Shown: positions 7,600 to 14,763 of the stretch, in pieces
How positions within the stretch are numbered: the first letter of the stretch is position 1
Layout of the letters: each line of letters opens with the position of its first letter
Assembly (NCBI RefSeq): GCF_006440675.2
Contig: NZ_CP083951.1
Span: forward strand, 4,559,501 to 4,623,500
Direction: 5' to 3'
From: Mesorhizobium sp. B2-8-5
GTDB lineage: Bacteria; Pseudomonadota; Alphaproteobacteria; Rhizobiales; Rhizobiaceae
DNA length: 64,000 nt
Notes under the pieces: model-generated
The model's input: the letters and a program-made list of their open reading frames with translations, nothing else
Database searches by the model: none
Told to the model about the DNA's origin: nothing
Made by a program: the position numbers and the translations under genes

Positions 7600-9155
7600 T
7601 ATGCAGCCTCCTTCGATCCGCCGTTCATCAGATATCCGACGGTCTCCTCGTCGGCCTCGGCGCGGTCGAGCACGCGCATCATGCGCCCCGAATACATGAC
7701 GCCGATCCTGTCGGAGAGCGCGAAGATCTCGGAGAGCTCGGACGAGATCAGGAGCACGGCGCGGCCTCGGTCGGCGGCCTGCAGGATGCGCGCGTGAACG
7801 AATTCGGACGCGCCGATGTCCAGTCCGCGCGTCGGCTGGCAGATCAGGAGCAGCGATGGGTCGCGCTCCAGCTCGCGGGCAATCACCAGTTTCTGCATGT
7901 TGCCGCCGGAGAGCCAGCCGGCCTGCGTGGCAGGCTGCGCGCCGCGCACGTCGAACTCCTTGATCTTCTCGCCCACGAAGCTGTCCAGCTTCTGCCGATT
8001 GATCAGGCCGCCGGACAGCAATCCGGCGCGGCTGTAGTTGGTCGCTGCGACGTTCTCGGCGACGCTCATCGTGACGCTCAGGCCACGGTCGAGGCGGTCT
8101 TCCGGCACGAAGCCGAGACCGGCCTGCTGGCGCTCCCAGAGGTCAGCGTCGGTCAAATCCCGGTCGCCGAAACGGATCCTGCCCGCCTGCACCGGCATCA
8201 GCCCGGCAATCGCCTCGGCGAGTTCGGTCTGGCCGTTGCCGTCGACGCCGGCGATGCCCAGAACCTCGCCGGCGCGTACCTGGAGAGAGATGCGGTCGAG
8301 CAGACGCCGGCCTGAATGATTGGTCATGCTGACACTGTCGAGCGTCAGGACCGGGGCGCCGAAGCTGCGCTGCCCACTGCCCTTGCGGCCGACCAGGAAT
8401 ACGTCGCGGCCGACCAGGAATACGTCGCGGCCGACCATGTCGCGGGCGATGTCGGCTTCGGTGACATCGGCCGTATTGCGCGTCGAAATGCTGCGGCCAT
8501 GGCGAATGACGGTCACGCGGTCGGAGACGGCTTTCACCTCGCGCAGCTTGTGGGTGATGAAAAGAATGGTGCGGCCCCTGGTGCGCAAGCCGTCGACCAC
8601 ACCGATCAGTTCATCGACTTCGGGCGGAGTCAGCACGGCGGTCGGCTCGTCGAGGATCAAGAGATCCGCGTCGAACGCCAGCGCCTTCAGGATCTCGACG
8701 CGCTGGCGCTGGCCGACCGAAAGCGTGCGCACCGGCGCTTCCGGATCGAGGCGGAAGTTGTAGCGCGCGATCAGTTCGCGGGCGCGCTCGACCATCTGCC
8801 GGCGGTCGGAGAAGATACCCAGCCGGCGCGGCTGGCGGCCGAGAAACAGGTTCTCAGCCACGCTCATGGACGGCACCAGCGTGAAGTGCTGGTGCACCAT
8901 GCCGATGCCGAGGCGGCTCGCGGCAATAGGGTCCGCGATCGTCACGGTCTTACCGTTCAGCACGATGGAGCCGGCGTTCGGCTGGTGAATGCCGGCAAGG
9001 ATGTTCATCAGCGTCGACTTGCCGGCGCCGTTCTCGCCGCAGATGACATGAACCTCGCCGCGCCGGACTTCGAGGTCGACATGGCTGAGCGCGGCCTTGT
9101 CGCCAAACGACTTGGCGATGCCTGCAAGGCTCAAGATGATGTCCGGGTCGCTCAT
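7599..9155 (-). CDS. BMP-type nucleoside ABC transporter ATPase (two ABC domains)
   Basis: Cytosolic energising subunit with two fused nucleotide-binding domains, 518 residues from the ATG at 9153-9155. Domain 1 has Walker A GENGAGKST, signature LSVGQRQRVEILKAL and Walker B LLILDEPTAVL. Domain 2 has the degenerate Walker A GVDGNGQTE and signature LSGGNMQKLVIAREL, followed by LLICQPTRGLD, the asymmetry usual for sugar and nucleoside importers. Between the domains, 8385-8437 contains a tandem in-frame repeat that doubles the heptad VGRDVFL. A 14-base tandem duplication just upstream (9157-9184) doubles the Shine-Dalgarno sequence. An in-frame ATG at 9191 exists but would add a non-conserved leader. 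Confidence 0.92.
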   Translation of the reverse strand: MSDPDIILSLAGIAKSFGDKAALSHVDLEVRRGEVHVICGENGAGKSTLMNILAGIHQPNAGSIVLNGKTVTIADPIAASRLGIGMVHQHFTLVPSMSVAENLFLGRQPRRLGIFSDRRQMVERARELIARYNFRLDPEAPVRTLSVGQRQRVEILKALAFDADLLILDEPTAVLTPPEVDELIGVVDGLRTRGRTILFITHKLREVKAVSDRVTVIRHGRSISTRNTADVTEADIARDMVGRDVFLVGRDVFLVGRKGSGQRSFGAPVLTLDSVSMTNHSGRRLLDRISLQVRAGEVLGIAGVDGNGQTELAEAIAGLMPVQAGRIRFGDRDLTDADLWERQQAGLGFVPEDRLDRGLSVTMSVAENVAATNYSRAGLLSGGLINRQKLDSFVGEKIKEFDVRGAQPATQAGWLSGGNMQKLVIARELERDPSLLLICQPTRGLDIGASEFVHARILQAADRGRAVLLISSELSEIFALSDRIGVMYSGRMMRVLDRAEADEETVGYLMNGGSKEAA

Positions 9156-9156
9156 C

Positions 9157-9184
9157 GGCACGCTTCCTGGGGCACGCTTCCTGG
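9157..9184 (-). repeat. 14-bp tandem duplication carrying the ATPase ribosome binding site
   Basis: Two perfect adjacent copies of a 14-base unit (9157-9170 and 9171-9184) lie immediately before the ATPase start codon. On the coding strand each copy contains CAGGAAG, so there are two Shine-Dalgarno-like sequences. The one nearer the ATG is at normal spacing. Confidence 0.85.
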
Positions 9185-9238
9185 TCGGCATGGGGGGGAC
9201 GCCGCCTTGGCAGCGTCCCGTTCAAGGTCCTGGGAGGC

Positions 9239-10243
9239 TTACTTGAAAGCAGTGTCGACCTTGATCTCGCCGCTGACCACCTTGGCCTTGGCGGCGTCGA
9301 CTTTGGCCTTGATGTCGGCGGGCACCAGCTTGTCGTTGTAGACCAGGCCGACGCCCTCATTGGCGAGGCCATAGACCTTGAGCTTGCCGAACTCGGCCTT
9401 GCCGTCCTGGATCTGCTTGATTGAGTCGTAGATCGAGTTGCCGATCTGCTTGATCATCGAGGCGATCACATTGTCCGGGTGCAGGCCGCTCTGGTCGGAA
9501 TCGACGCCGATGGCGTATTTCTTGGAGTCCGCCGCGCCCTTGAGGATACCGAGGCCGGCTGGGCCGGCGACGTTGAAGACGACGTTGGCGCCGTTCTGGA
9601 TCGCGGTCTTGGTCAGGTCGTAAGCCTTCTGCGCATCGTTGAAGTTGCCGATGAAGATCACCTGCACGTCGATGTCCGGCACGACGGTCTTGGCGCCCTG
9701 CTTGAAGCCGAGGATGAAGTCCTGGATGACCGGCAGGTCCATGCCGGCGACCACCGCGATCTTCGGATCGCCGGAAGTGAGCGGAAAATCCTTTTTATCG
9801 GTCGCCGCGATCGCGGCCAGCGCGCCGGCGAGATAGGAGCCTTCGTTCTGCGCGTATTTCACCGAAAGAACATTCGGCTGCTTCAACTCGTCGTCGAAGA
9901 AGACATATTTCTGGTCGGGATGCTGCGGCGCGACATCGGCCAGGTTGTCGTGCATGTTCGGGCCGGTGAAGACGACGCTCCATTCGCCCGAATTCGACAC
10001 TGCCTCGAGATTCTGGCGCCAGAGCTGCGGATCGGTCGGCGATGCCTGCAGCAGGCGCGTCTTGACGCCTTCCTTCTCGGCGCGGGCGAAGCCGGTGGCG
10101 GCGTTGTCGTTGAAGCCCATGTCGCCGAGATTGTCCGACATCACATAGACAGCGCTGAAGTCGGCGGCGAGTGTCGGTCCGGCCACCAGGCCAAGCCCGA
10201 GAGAAGCGGCGTACGCTATTGATTTCATGATAGATCTTGTCAT
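9239..10243 (-). CDS. BMP-family (PnrA-like) nucleoside-binding protein, periplasmic
   Basis: Captures the substrate in the periplasm and delivers it to the two permeases. Residues 1-26 form a cleavable Sec signal peptide ending PTLAADF; there is no lipobox Cys, so it is soluble. The mature protein shows the BMP fold with VYVMSDNLGDMGFNDNAATG near the N-terminus and the ligand-loop segments VVAGMDLPVIQDFI and AIGVDSDQSGLHPDNV. Related proteins (PnrA) bind purine nucleosides. I chose the ATG at 10241-10243 because a GGGG ribosome binding site sits about 8 bases upstream; ATGs at 10252 and 10228 are alternatives. It directly follows the lacI-type regulator with a short gap. Confidence 0.9.
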   Translation of the reverse strand: MTRSIMKSIAYAASLGLGLVAGPTLAADFSAVYVMSDNLGDMGFNDNAATGFARAEKEGVKTRLLQASPTDPQLWRQNLEAVSNSGEWSVVFTGPNMHDNLADVAPQHPDQKYVFFDDELKQPNVLSVKYAQNEGSYLAGALAAIAATDKKDFPLTSGDPKIAVVAGMDLPVIQDFILGFKQGAKTVVPDIDVQVIFIGNFNDAQKAYDLTKTAIQNGANVVFNVAGPAGLGILKGAADSKKYAIGVDSDQSGLHPDNVIASMIKQIGNSIYDSIKQIQDGKAEFGKLKVYGLANEGVGLVYNDKLVPADIKAKVDAAKAKVVSGEIKVDTAFK

Positions 10244-10281
10244 TTGTTTCATTCCCCTTTCTTGGTTGCGAACTGTCTGTC

Positions 10282-11283
10282 TCAGGAGCGTGGCGGCGCT
10301 ACTGAGTTGCGCTTGACCAGCGCGACCGGGAGCCGTGTGAGTTCAGGCGGCGACGCCTTGTCGATCAGCGCCTTGAGTGTGCTGAACCCGATGCGGCCGA
10401 GTTCGGCGGTCGGCTGGCGGATTGTGGTGAGGCCTGGCGCGAGGAGGTCGGCAAACGGCATGTCGTCGAAGCCGACCAGCGAGATGTCCTGCGGCACGTT
10501 GAGGCCTTTGGAACGCACTGCTTCCATGATGCCGATGGCAATGAAATCGCTGCCGGCGAAAACGGCCGTCGGCGGCTGGCCGCCGGCCAGTATGTCCAAC
10601 ATGGCTGCGCGGCCGAACGCGCGCGAATACTCGCCCTGGCGGACATCGCCGTCGTCGACTTCCATCCCCGCCTCGGCCATGGCGTCGCGGTACCCGGCCA
10701 GTCGTTCGATGGCGCTGAACAGCTTCGCCGGGCCGCCGATATGGGCGATGCGCCGGTGCCCGGCCTCGATGAGGTGGCGCGTCGCGGCGCGAGCGCCTTC
10801 GCGGTTCTCGACGAAGATTTTCGGAACGTTGACGCCCGGAATGTCCTCGTCGATCAGAACGATGTGGCCGTAATGGTGAAGCGTGGCGGCGAGCGAGCCG
10901 TCGTCCGGCCGGTTGGTCATCATGATCAGCCCGTCGACATGGCCGTCCTTCAGCCGCCTGAGACTGGCGAGCTCGCGCTCCCGGTTGCCGCCGGTGCTGC
11001 TCATCAGCACGGAATAGCCGTGCTTTTCCGCCTCGTCCTCGACGGCGGCGGCCAGTTCGGCAAAGAACGGGTTGGCGATTTCAGGCGTCATCATGCCGAT
11101 CGCCTCGGAGCGGCCAAGGCTCAGGCGCTTGGCGAGGATGTTCGGGCGATAGTCGAGCGCCACGATGGCCGCGTCGATGCGGGCCGCCGTCTCCGCCGGA
11201 AGCTCGATGCGATTGTTGAGATAGCGCGACACGGTGGTGGTCGACACCCTCGCCATTATCGCGACTTCATTGATGGTGCTCAT
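10282..11283 (-). CDS. LacI-family regulator of the nucleoside operon
   Basis: DNA-binding regulator of 333 residues. The N-terminal helix-turn-helix and hinge are clear: TINEVAIMARVSTTTVSRYL at residues 3-22, then DYRPNILAKRLSLGRSEAIG. A periplasmic-binding-protein-like effector domain follows, with VDGLIMMTNRP, HRRIAHIGGP and DISLVGFDDMPFADLLAPG. The start ATG at 11281-11283 gives MSTINEVA. It is the first gene of the operon, only about 40 bases before the binding-protein gene, so it is probably autoregulated. The effector is likely a nucleoside, base or ribose-type molecule given the downstream genes; that is inference. Confidence 0.92.
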   Translation of the reverse strand: MSTINEVAIMARVSTTTVSRYLNNRIELPAETAARIDAAIVALDYRPNILAKRLSLGRSEAIGMMTPEIANPFFAELAAAVEDEAEKHGYSVLMSSTGGNRERELASLRRLKDGHVDGLIMMTNRPDDGSLAATLHHYGHIVLIDEDIPGVNVPKIFVENREGARAATRHLIEAGHRRIAHIGGPAKLFSAIERLAGYRDAMAEAGMEVDDGDVRQGEYSRAFGRAAMLDILAGGQPPTAVFAGSDFIAIGIMEAVRSKGLNVPQDISLVGFDDMPFADLLAPGLTTIRQPTAELGRIGFSTLKALIDKASPPELTRLPVALVKRNSVAPPRS

Positions 11284-11346
11284 GTCCGCCCCAGCCAGCA
11301 ACGAGCCAAACGCTATCCCATAAAAATTGGCTAGTAAAGCGGTTGC

Positions 11347-11360
11347 GTAAAGTGGTTTAC
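11347..11360. promoter_or_regulatory. Candidate operator of the nucleoside operon
   Basis: GTAAAGTGGTTTAC is an inverted repeat (GTAAA, 4-base centre, TTTAC) about 64 bases upstream of the lacI-type start codon. A related half-site, AGTAAAGCGGTT, lies just before it at about 11334-11345. LacI-family regulators bind such palindromes near their own promoter. No other plausible operator is seen before the operon. Confidence 0.5.
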
Positions 11361-11621
11361 CAACTTTTTACGAGCTACGCTGACATTCAACGCCGACCGC
11401 GGCCATCGCCGCGGCGCCGGGCTTGTCATTCTTGTCAGGAGATCATCGGCAGGACGAGTTCCAGCAGCCCACCGGATATCCGCAGGGCGCCATCTGAGGC
11501 TGCGCCGCACGGCCCGGGTGCGGCAAAGGCCTTGCCATGCTGGCGCGATTGTCTTGTTGCAGGCGGCTCCCGGACCGCTCGGAAAGCCGAAGACGGGCCC
11601 CGACTGCCCCCACGCCCAAGC

Positions 11622-11709
11622 TCCGTTTCACGGAAGCGGCGAACCGCTCTATCTCCTTACTTTCACGCAATTCCGGACGGAAACCGCACACACTTTTCCT
11701 GGAATTGCT
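11622..11709 (-). repeat. Dispersed intergenic repeat, class 'agcaattccagg'
   Basis: Read on the minus strand this stretch begins AGCAATTCCAGGAAAAGTG and continues to GAGATAGAGCGG and a Cgtttcac-like end. The same sequence class recurs on the plus strand at 49724-49794. It lies in the 420-base gap between the nucleoside operon regulator and the ldtP terminator. Apart from this repeat and the terminator I see no gene in 11362-11783. Confidence 0.7.
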
Positions 11710-11736
11710 GTAAGGCGCGCATTGCGTCGCCCAAAC

Positions 11737-11766
11737 AAAAAGGCCGCTGCGAGAGCGGCCTTTTTC
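11737..11766. terminator. Bidirectional rho-independent terminator downstream of ldtP
   Basis: An 8-bp GC-rich stem (AGGCCGCT paired with AGCGGCCT, loop GCGAG) is flanked by five A on the left and a T tract on the right. It therefore works in both directions. It lies about 20 bases past the stop of the minus-strand L,D-transpeptidase gene. Confidence 0.85.
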
Positions 11767-11783
11767 TTTTAAGAATCAGATGC

Positions 11784-13046
11784 TTACTGCGCGGAGCTGA
11801 TCTGCAGCTCGGTGGCGCCGTCAAGCGCGTAGATATCGTCGCGGAACTGCACGACGCCCGGAGCCGTCGACCATGCCGAGAGATAGAGGAAGTGGACCGG
11901 CACCGGATTGACCACATTGATCGGCGTGTTCTCGCCGGTCTTGATCGCCGCCTCGAAATGCTGGCGATCCCAGCCGGGCGTGTCGCGCAGGATCCAGGTG
12001 ACGAGGTCGCGCACGTTCTGGACGCGCACGCAGCCCGAGGAATCGAAGCGCATCAGCTTGCCGAACAGGCTCTGCTGCGGCGTGTCGTGCATGTACACGC
12101 CGTCCGGGCTCGGGAAGTTGATCTTGACCGAGGCCATCGCATTGTTGCTGCCGGGATCCTGGCGGAAACGGTATTTCGCGGCATCGTCCGTCGACCAGTC
12201 GATGGTCATCGGATCGACCTCGCTGCCGTCCGGCGCGAACAGGCGGATGTGGCTGTCCTTGAGGTAGTTCGGGTCCTTCCGCATCAGCGGAATGATGTCC
12301 TTGCGCACGATCGAGACCGGCGCATTCCAGTACGGATTGACGATGATCTCGTTGATCTTCGAGTTGACGATCGGCGTCTGGCGGTCGATCTTGCCGACAA
12401 TCGCCGTGTGGCGCAGCACGACGCGGTCGTTCTCGACCGCTTCGACCTGGGCGCCCGGAATGTCGACCAGGACGTAACGGTCGCCGAGCGTGCCGGCCTT
12501 TTCCTTCAGGCGCTGCAGGTTGGTCTGCAACTGGCCGAGCCGGACCTGCGCCGACACGTTCATCGCGGCGTAGGTGTATTTGCCCATGGCACCGTCGGCC
12601 GGCAGGCCGTGACGGAGCTGGAAGCGCTTGACCGCCGAGTCGACATAGGAATCGAAGGCCGTCGAAATGCCGGCGCTCTGCGGCAAGTCGCCCGACACCA
12701 TCAGGCGCTTGCGCAGCGGGACGACATCCGGATCGTCGACGCCGAGCTGCAATTTCTTGGTCGCCGGAACCTGTTCCCAGCCGCCCTGGGAGACGATGTT
12801 CTGATACTGCGCCACCGCCTGCTCGGTGAAGGCCACCGTCTGCTGGCTGAAGATCGGCAGCGTCGACGCGACCTTGTTGGTGTCGGTGCCGCGGGCGTCG
12901 AACTGATCGTCCCAATTGCCGCGCGTCGAGGATTTCAGGATATCCCCGATCACATCCTGGGCGCTCGCATGGCCGGCGACCACGGCGGCGGCGAGCGCGG
13001 AGGCTCCGGTAAGGAAGAAACGGCGGCTGGTTCTCATGGCAGACAT
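11784..13046 (-). CDS. ldtP: L,D-transpeptidase (YkuD domain), exported by Tat
   Basis: Periplasmic peptidoglycan enzyme forming or editing 3-3 cross-links. The 420-residue product begins with a twin-arginine signal peptide (TSRRFFLTGASALAAAVVAG, then HASAQD). A peptidoglycan-binding-like region with LPADGAMGKYTYAAMN (residues ~140-155) precedes the YkuD domain. The catalytic motif is MHDTP followed by SSGCVRVQN, with the nucleophile Cys near residue 338. I use the ATG at 13044-13046, because the frame to 13226 would add a leader before the signal peptide. It lies downstream of an LdtR-type regulator on the same strand, as in Liberibacter and Sinorhizobium, where LdtR activates ldtP; hence the symbol. 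Confidence 0.9.
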   Translation of the reverse strand: MSAMRTSRRFFLTGASALAAAVVAGHASAQDVIGDILKSSTRGNWDDQFDARGTDTNKVASTLPIFSQQTVAFTEQAVAQYQNIVSQGGWEQVPATKKLQLGVDDPDVVPLRKRLMVSGDLPQSAGISTAFDSYVDSAVKRFQLRHGLPADGAMGKYTYAAMNVSAQVRLGQLQTNLQRLKEKAGTLGDRYVLVDIPGAQVEAVENDRVVLRHTAIVGKIDRQTPIVNSKINEIIVNPYWNAPVSIVRKDIIPLMRKDPNYLKDSHIRLFAPDGSEVDPMTIDWSTDDAAKYRFRQDPGSNNAMASVKINFPSPDGVYMHDTPQQSLFGKLMRFDSSGCVRVQNVRDLVTWILRDTPGWDRQHFEAAIKTGENTPINVVNPVPVHFLYLSAWSTAPGVVQFRDDIYALDGATELQISSAQ

Positions 13047-13432
13047 TCTTGCTTTATCGCTCTCGCTCAACTCGCTTGCCGGGCGGCTTTGTCCACACTC
13101 TAGGGGCGGCAAACTTAACAATTCGCCAACCATGACCCGCATCGGTCGGCCGCCAGAACGCGCCGCCGCAACGCAGGTTCCAAGGAGCGCAAGGCATAGG
13201 CCCGCAGCATCACCCACCACTCGCATTGACCGCGATTATGGCGGCAACGTGGCCTTGGCCCGCGATTTGCATGCGGCGGCAAGGTGAAGGAAGAGGCAGC
13301 GATGCTTTTTTGCATCGCAAGATGCCAGCGCGTCCTTATGAAATCTGTGCCCTGCCCTTCAGGCGCAGAGCTTTCATGCGTGCGGAGCGACGGTCAAGCT
13401 CCCGCAGATGCCCGCCTTCGCAATAAAGAAGA

Positions 13433-13470
13433 AGACCGGCGCGCTTCGGCGCCGGCCTCTTATTCTTTTC
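13433..13470. terminator. Terminator between ldtR and ldtP
   Basis: CCGGCGC pairs with GCGCCGG around a 6-base loop (13436-13455). Pyrimidine-rich runs flank it on both strands, CTTATTCTTTT on plus and CTTCTTCTTT on minus. It lies about 70 bases past the ldtR stop, suggesting that ldtR is a separate transcription unit. The remaining bases from 13047 to 13522 show no convincing gene and should contain the ldtP promoter. Confidence 0.75.
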
Positions 13471-13522
13471 CCCCGGGGCCGTGCTTCTTCGGCGCGGCTT
13501 TCCCGTCCCAATTCCGAAGCAC

Positions 13523-14038
13523 TCACATACGATACGCGATGGTATCGTTCCAGAAGCGGTCGAGCCGCTGCAGCGCGCGGTTCATCTGCTTGAACTCGTC
13601 GGTGTTGATGCCGCCGACGGCCTCGATCGAGCCGACATGGCGCTCGTAGAGACCGGCGACGACGTCGGCCACCTCGTTGCCCTTCGGCGTCAGCGAGACG
13701 CGGACCGAACGGCGGTCGATGCGCGAGCGCTGGTGGTTGATGAAGCCGAGGTCGACCAGCTTCTTGAGATTGTAGGAGACGTTCGAACCGAGATAGTAGC
13801 CACGCGAGCGCAGCTCGCCGGCGGTCAGCTCCGAATTGCCGATGTTGAAGAGCAGCAGCGCCTGGATGGCGTTGATGTCGGAGCGGCCGTTGCGGTCGAA
13901 CTCGTCCTTGATCACGTCAAGCAGGCGGCGGTGCAGACGCTCCACCAGCTGCAGCGATTCCATGTACAGCGAGCGGATAGCCTCGCGGCGATCGTCGGAT
14001 ACGTTTGCGGTCTTCGCCGCCGGACGCGAATTGATCAT
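13523..14038 (-). CDS. ldtR: MarR-family regulator LdtR
   Basis: A 171-residue winged-helix regulator of the MarR family. The fold is seen as SDINAIQALLLFNIGNSELT, the recognition segment AGELRSRGYYLGSNVSYNLK, and the wing SRIDRRSVRVSLTPKGNEV. In 'Candidatus Liberibacter asiaticus' and Sinorhizobium, LdtR activates the neighbouring L,D-transpeptidase gene and affects osmotic tolerance; gene order and length here fit that system. The start at 14036-14038 has GAGAGG about 9 bases upstream. An inverted repeat in the upstream region (14101-14121) is a candidate binding site. The assignment combines recognition of the family with context. Confidence 0.87.
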   Translation of the reverse strand: MINSRPAAKTANVSDDRREAIRSLYMESLQLVERLHRRLLDVIKDEFDRNGRSDINAIQALLLFNIGNSELTAGELRSRGYYLGSNVSYNLKKLVDLGFINHQRSRIDRRSVRVSLTPKGNEVADVVAGLYERHVGSIEAVGGINTDEFKQMNRALQRLDRFWNDTIAYRM

Positions 14039-14100
14039 TGTCTTTGCCTCTCGTTTGTCGCCTTGGTGATTTTTTGTTTTTCACCTTGATCGCGACACTA

Positions 14101-14121
14101 TCGAATACTCATAAAATTCGA
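14101..14121. promoter_or_regulatory. Inverted repeat upstream of ldtR
   Basis: TCGAAT and ATTCGA are perfect 6-base arms separated by nine AT-rich bases, 63 bases before the ldtR start codon. The position and symmetry fit an autoregulatory MarR-type site. The flanking DNA (14040-14160) is unusually AT-rich for this genome, as expected for a promoter. Confidence 0.4.
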
Positions 14122-14293
14122 CTTAAACGCCAGGGCTAACAAGAGCTTACCGGTAAGAGGTTTCGGAAGACGCTTAACGATCGGTCACCCGAGCAAGAAC
14201 AATTAACCTAAAGATTTAGCCAATGGATCTTGGGGTGAAACGGGGCTGAGAAAGCGCCCCGCGGAGGCAGGCCATCGGCCGGCTTTATGGGTG

Positions 14294-14342
14294 GAGCATG
14301 ATGTCATCCGAAAACCGCTTCACACTTTTCGGCATCATGCTC
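14294..14342. repeat. Dispersed palindromic repeat, class 'gagcatgat'
   Basis: GAGCATGAT at the left and ATCATGCTC at the right frame a core containing AAAACCGCTTCACACTTTTC. A truncated relative is seen at about 55220-55260, and the element at 59305-59353 has a similar architecture. Its right end reaches the stop codon of the DUF6163 gene, so the repeat forms part of that gene's 3' boundary. Confidence 0.7.
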
Positions 14343-14763
14343 ATTGGCGAAGCTGGCGCTTCTGCAGCCATATGGTGACGCGAAAGACGATGTAGAGCAA
14401 GGCCACGCAGGCATGCGAGACGACGATCAGCAGCCGATGGCCGAAGAGATCGGGGAAGCCGGCATACATCACCGTCTCGGTCGCCGCGCAGATGAACCAG
14501 ATCACCGGTCCCCACGACGCCAGCATCCAGAGGCCGGCGGCGGCGAAGGGGAAGAAGACGGCGAGCATGGCCGCCGCCACCTGCCAGTGCACAGGCATCA
14601 GGTCGAAGCGCCACAGTTCGCCCGGATAGATGCCGATCAGGCGGATCCAATAGAGGATGCCGAACAAAAGGCAGTAGCCGGCGATGACGCGCTGGAACCA
14701 GGCGAAGATCACCTCGGTGGTCGAGGGCTGCAGCACCACGCGCCTGGAGGTGACTTCGCTCAC
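14341..14763 (-). CDS. DUF6163 family membrane protein
   Basis: A 140-residue inner-membrane protein with four hydrophobic helices (about residues 19-40, 60-82, 86-105, 110-132) and a short basic C-terminus. It matches the DUF6163 family found in rhizobia, whose function is not known to me. The GTG start at 14761-14763 overlaps the stop of the upstream acyl-CoA hydrolase gene (GTGA), so the two are translationally coupled. The stop codon falls in the end of a dispersed repeat. Confidence 0.75.
   Translation of the reverse strand: MSEVTSRRVVLQPSTTEVIFAWFQRVIAGYCLLFGILYWIRLIGIYPGELWRFDLMPVHWQVAAAMLAVFFPFAAAGLWMLASWGPVIWFICAATETVMYAGFPDLFGHRLLIVVSHACVALLYIVFRVTIWLQKRQLRQ

Noticed and set aside
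8385..8437. Possible CRISPR-like or direct-repeat array
   Set aside because: Only two full copies, no spacers, and in frame inside an ATPase gene; it is a coding tandem duplication.
13290..13440. A short Arg-rich frame on the minus strand between ldtR and ldtP
   Set aside because: It has no start codon with a ribosome binding site that covers the frame, and it begins at the ldtR terminator; probably chance.
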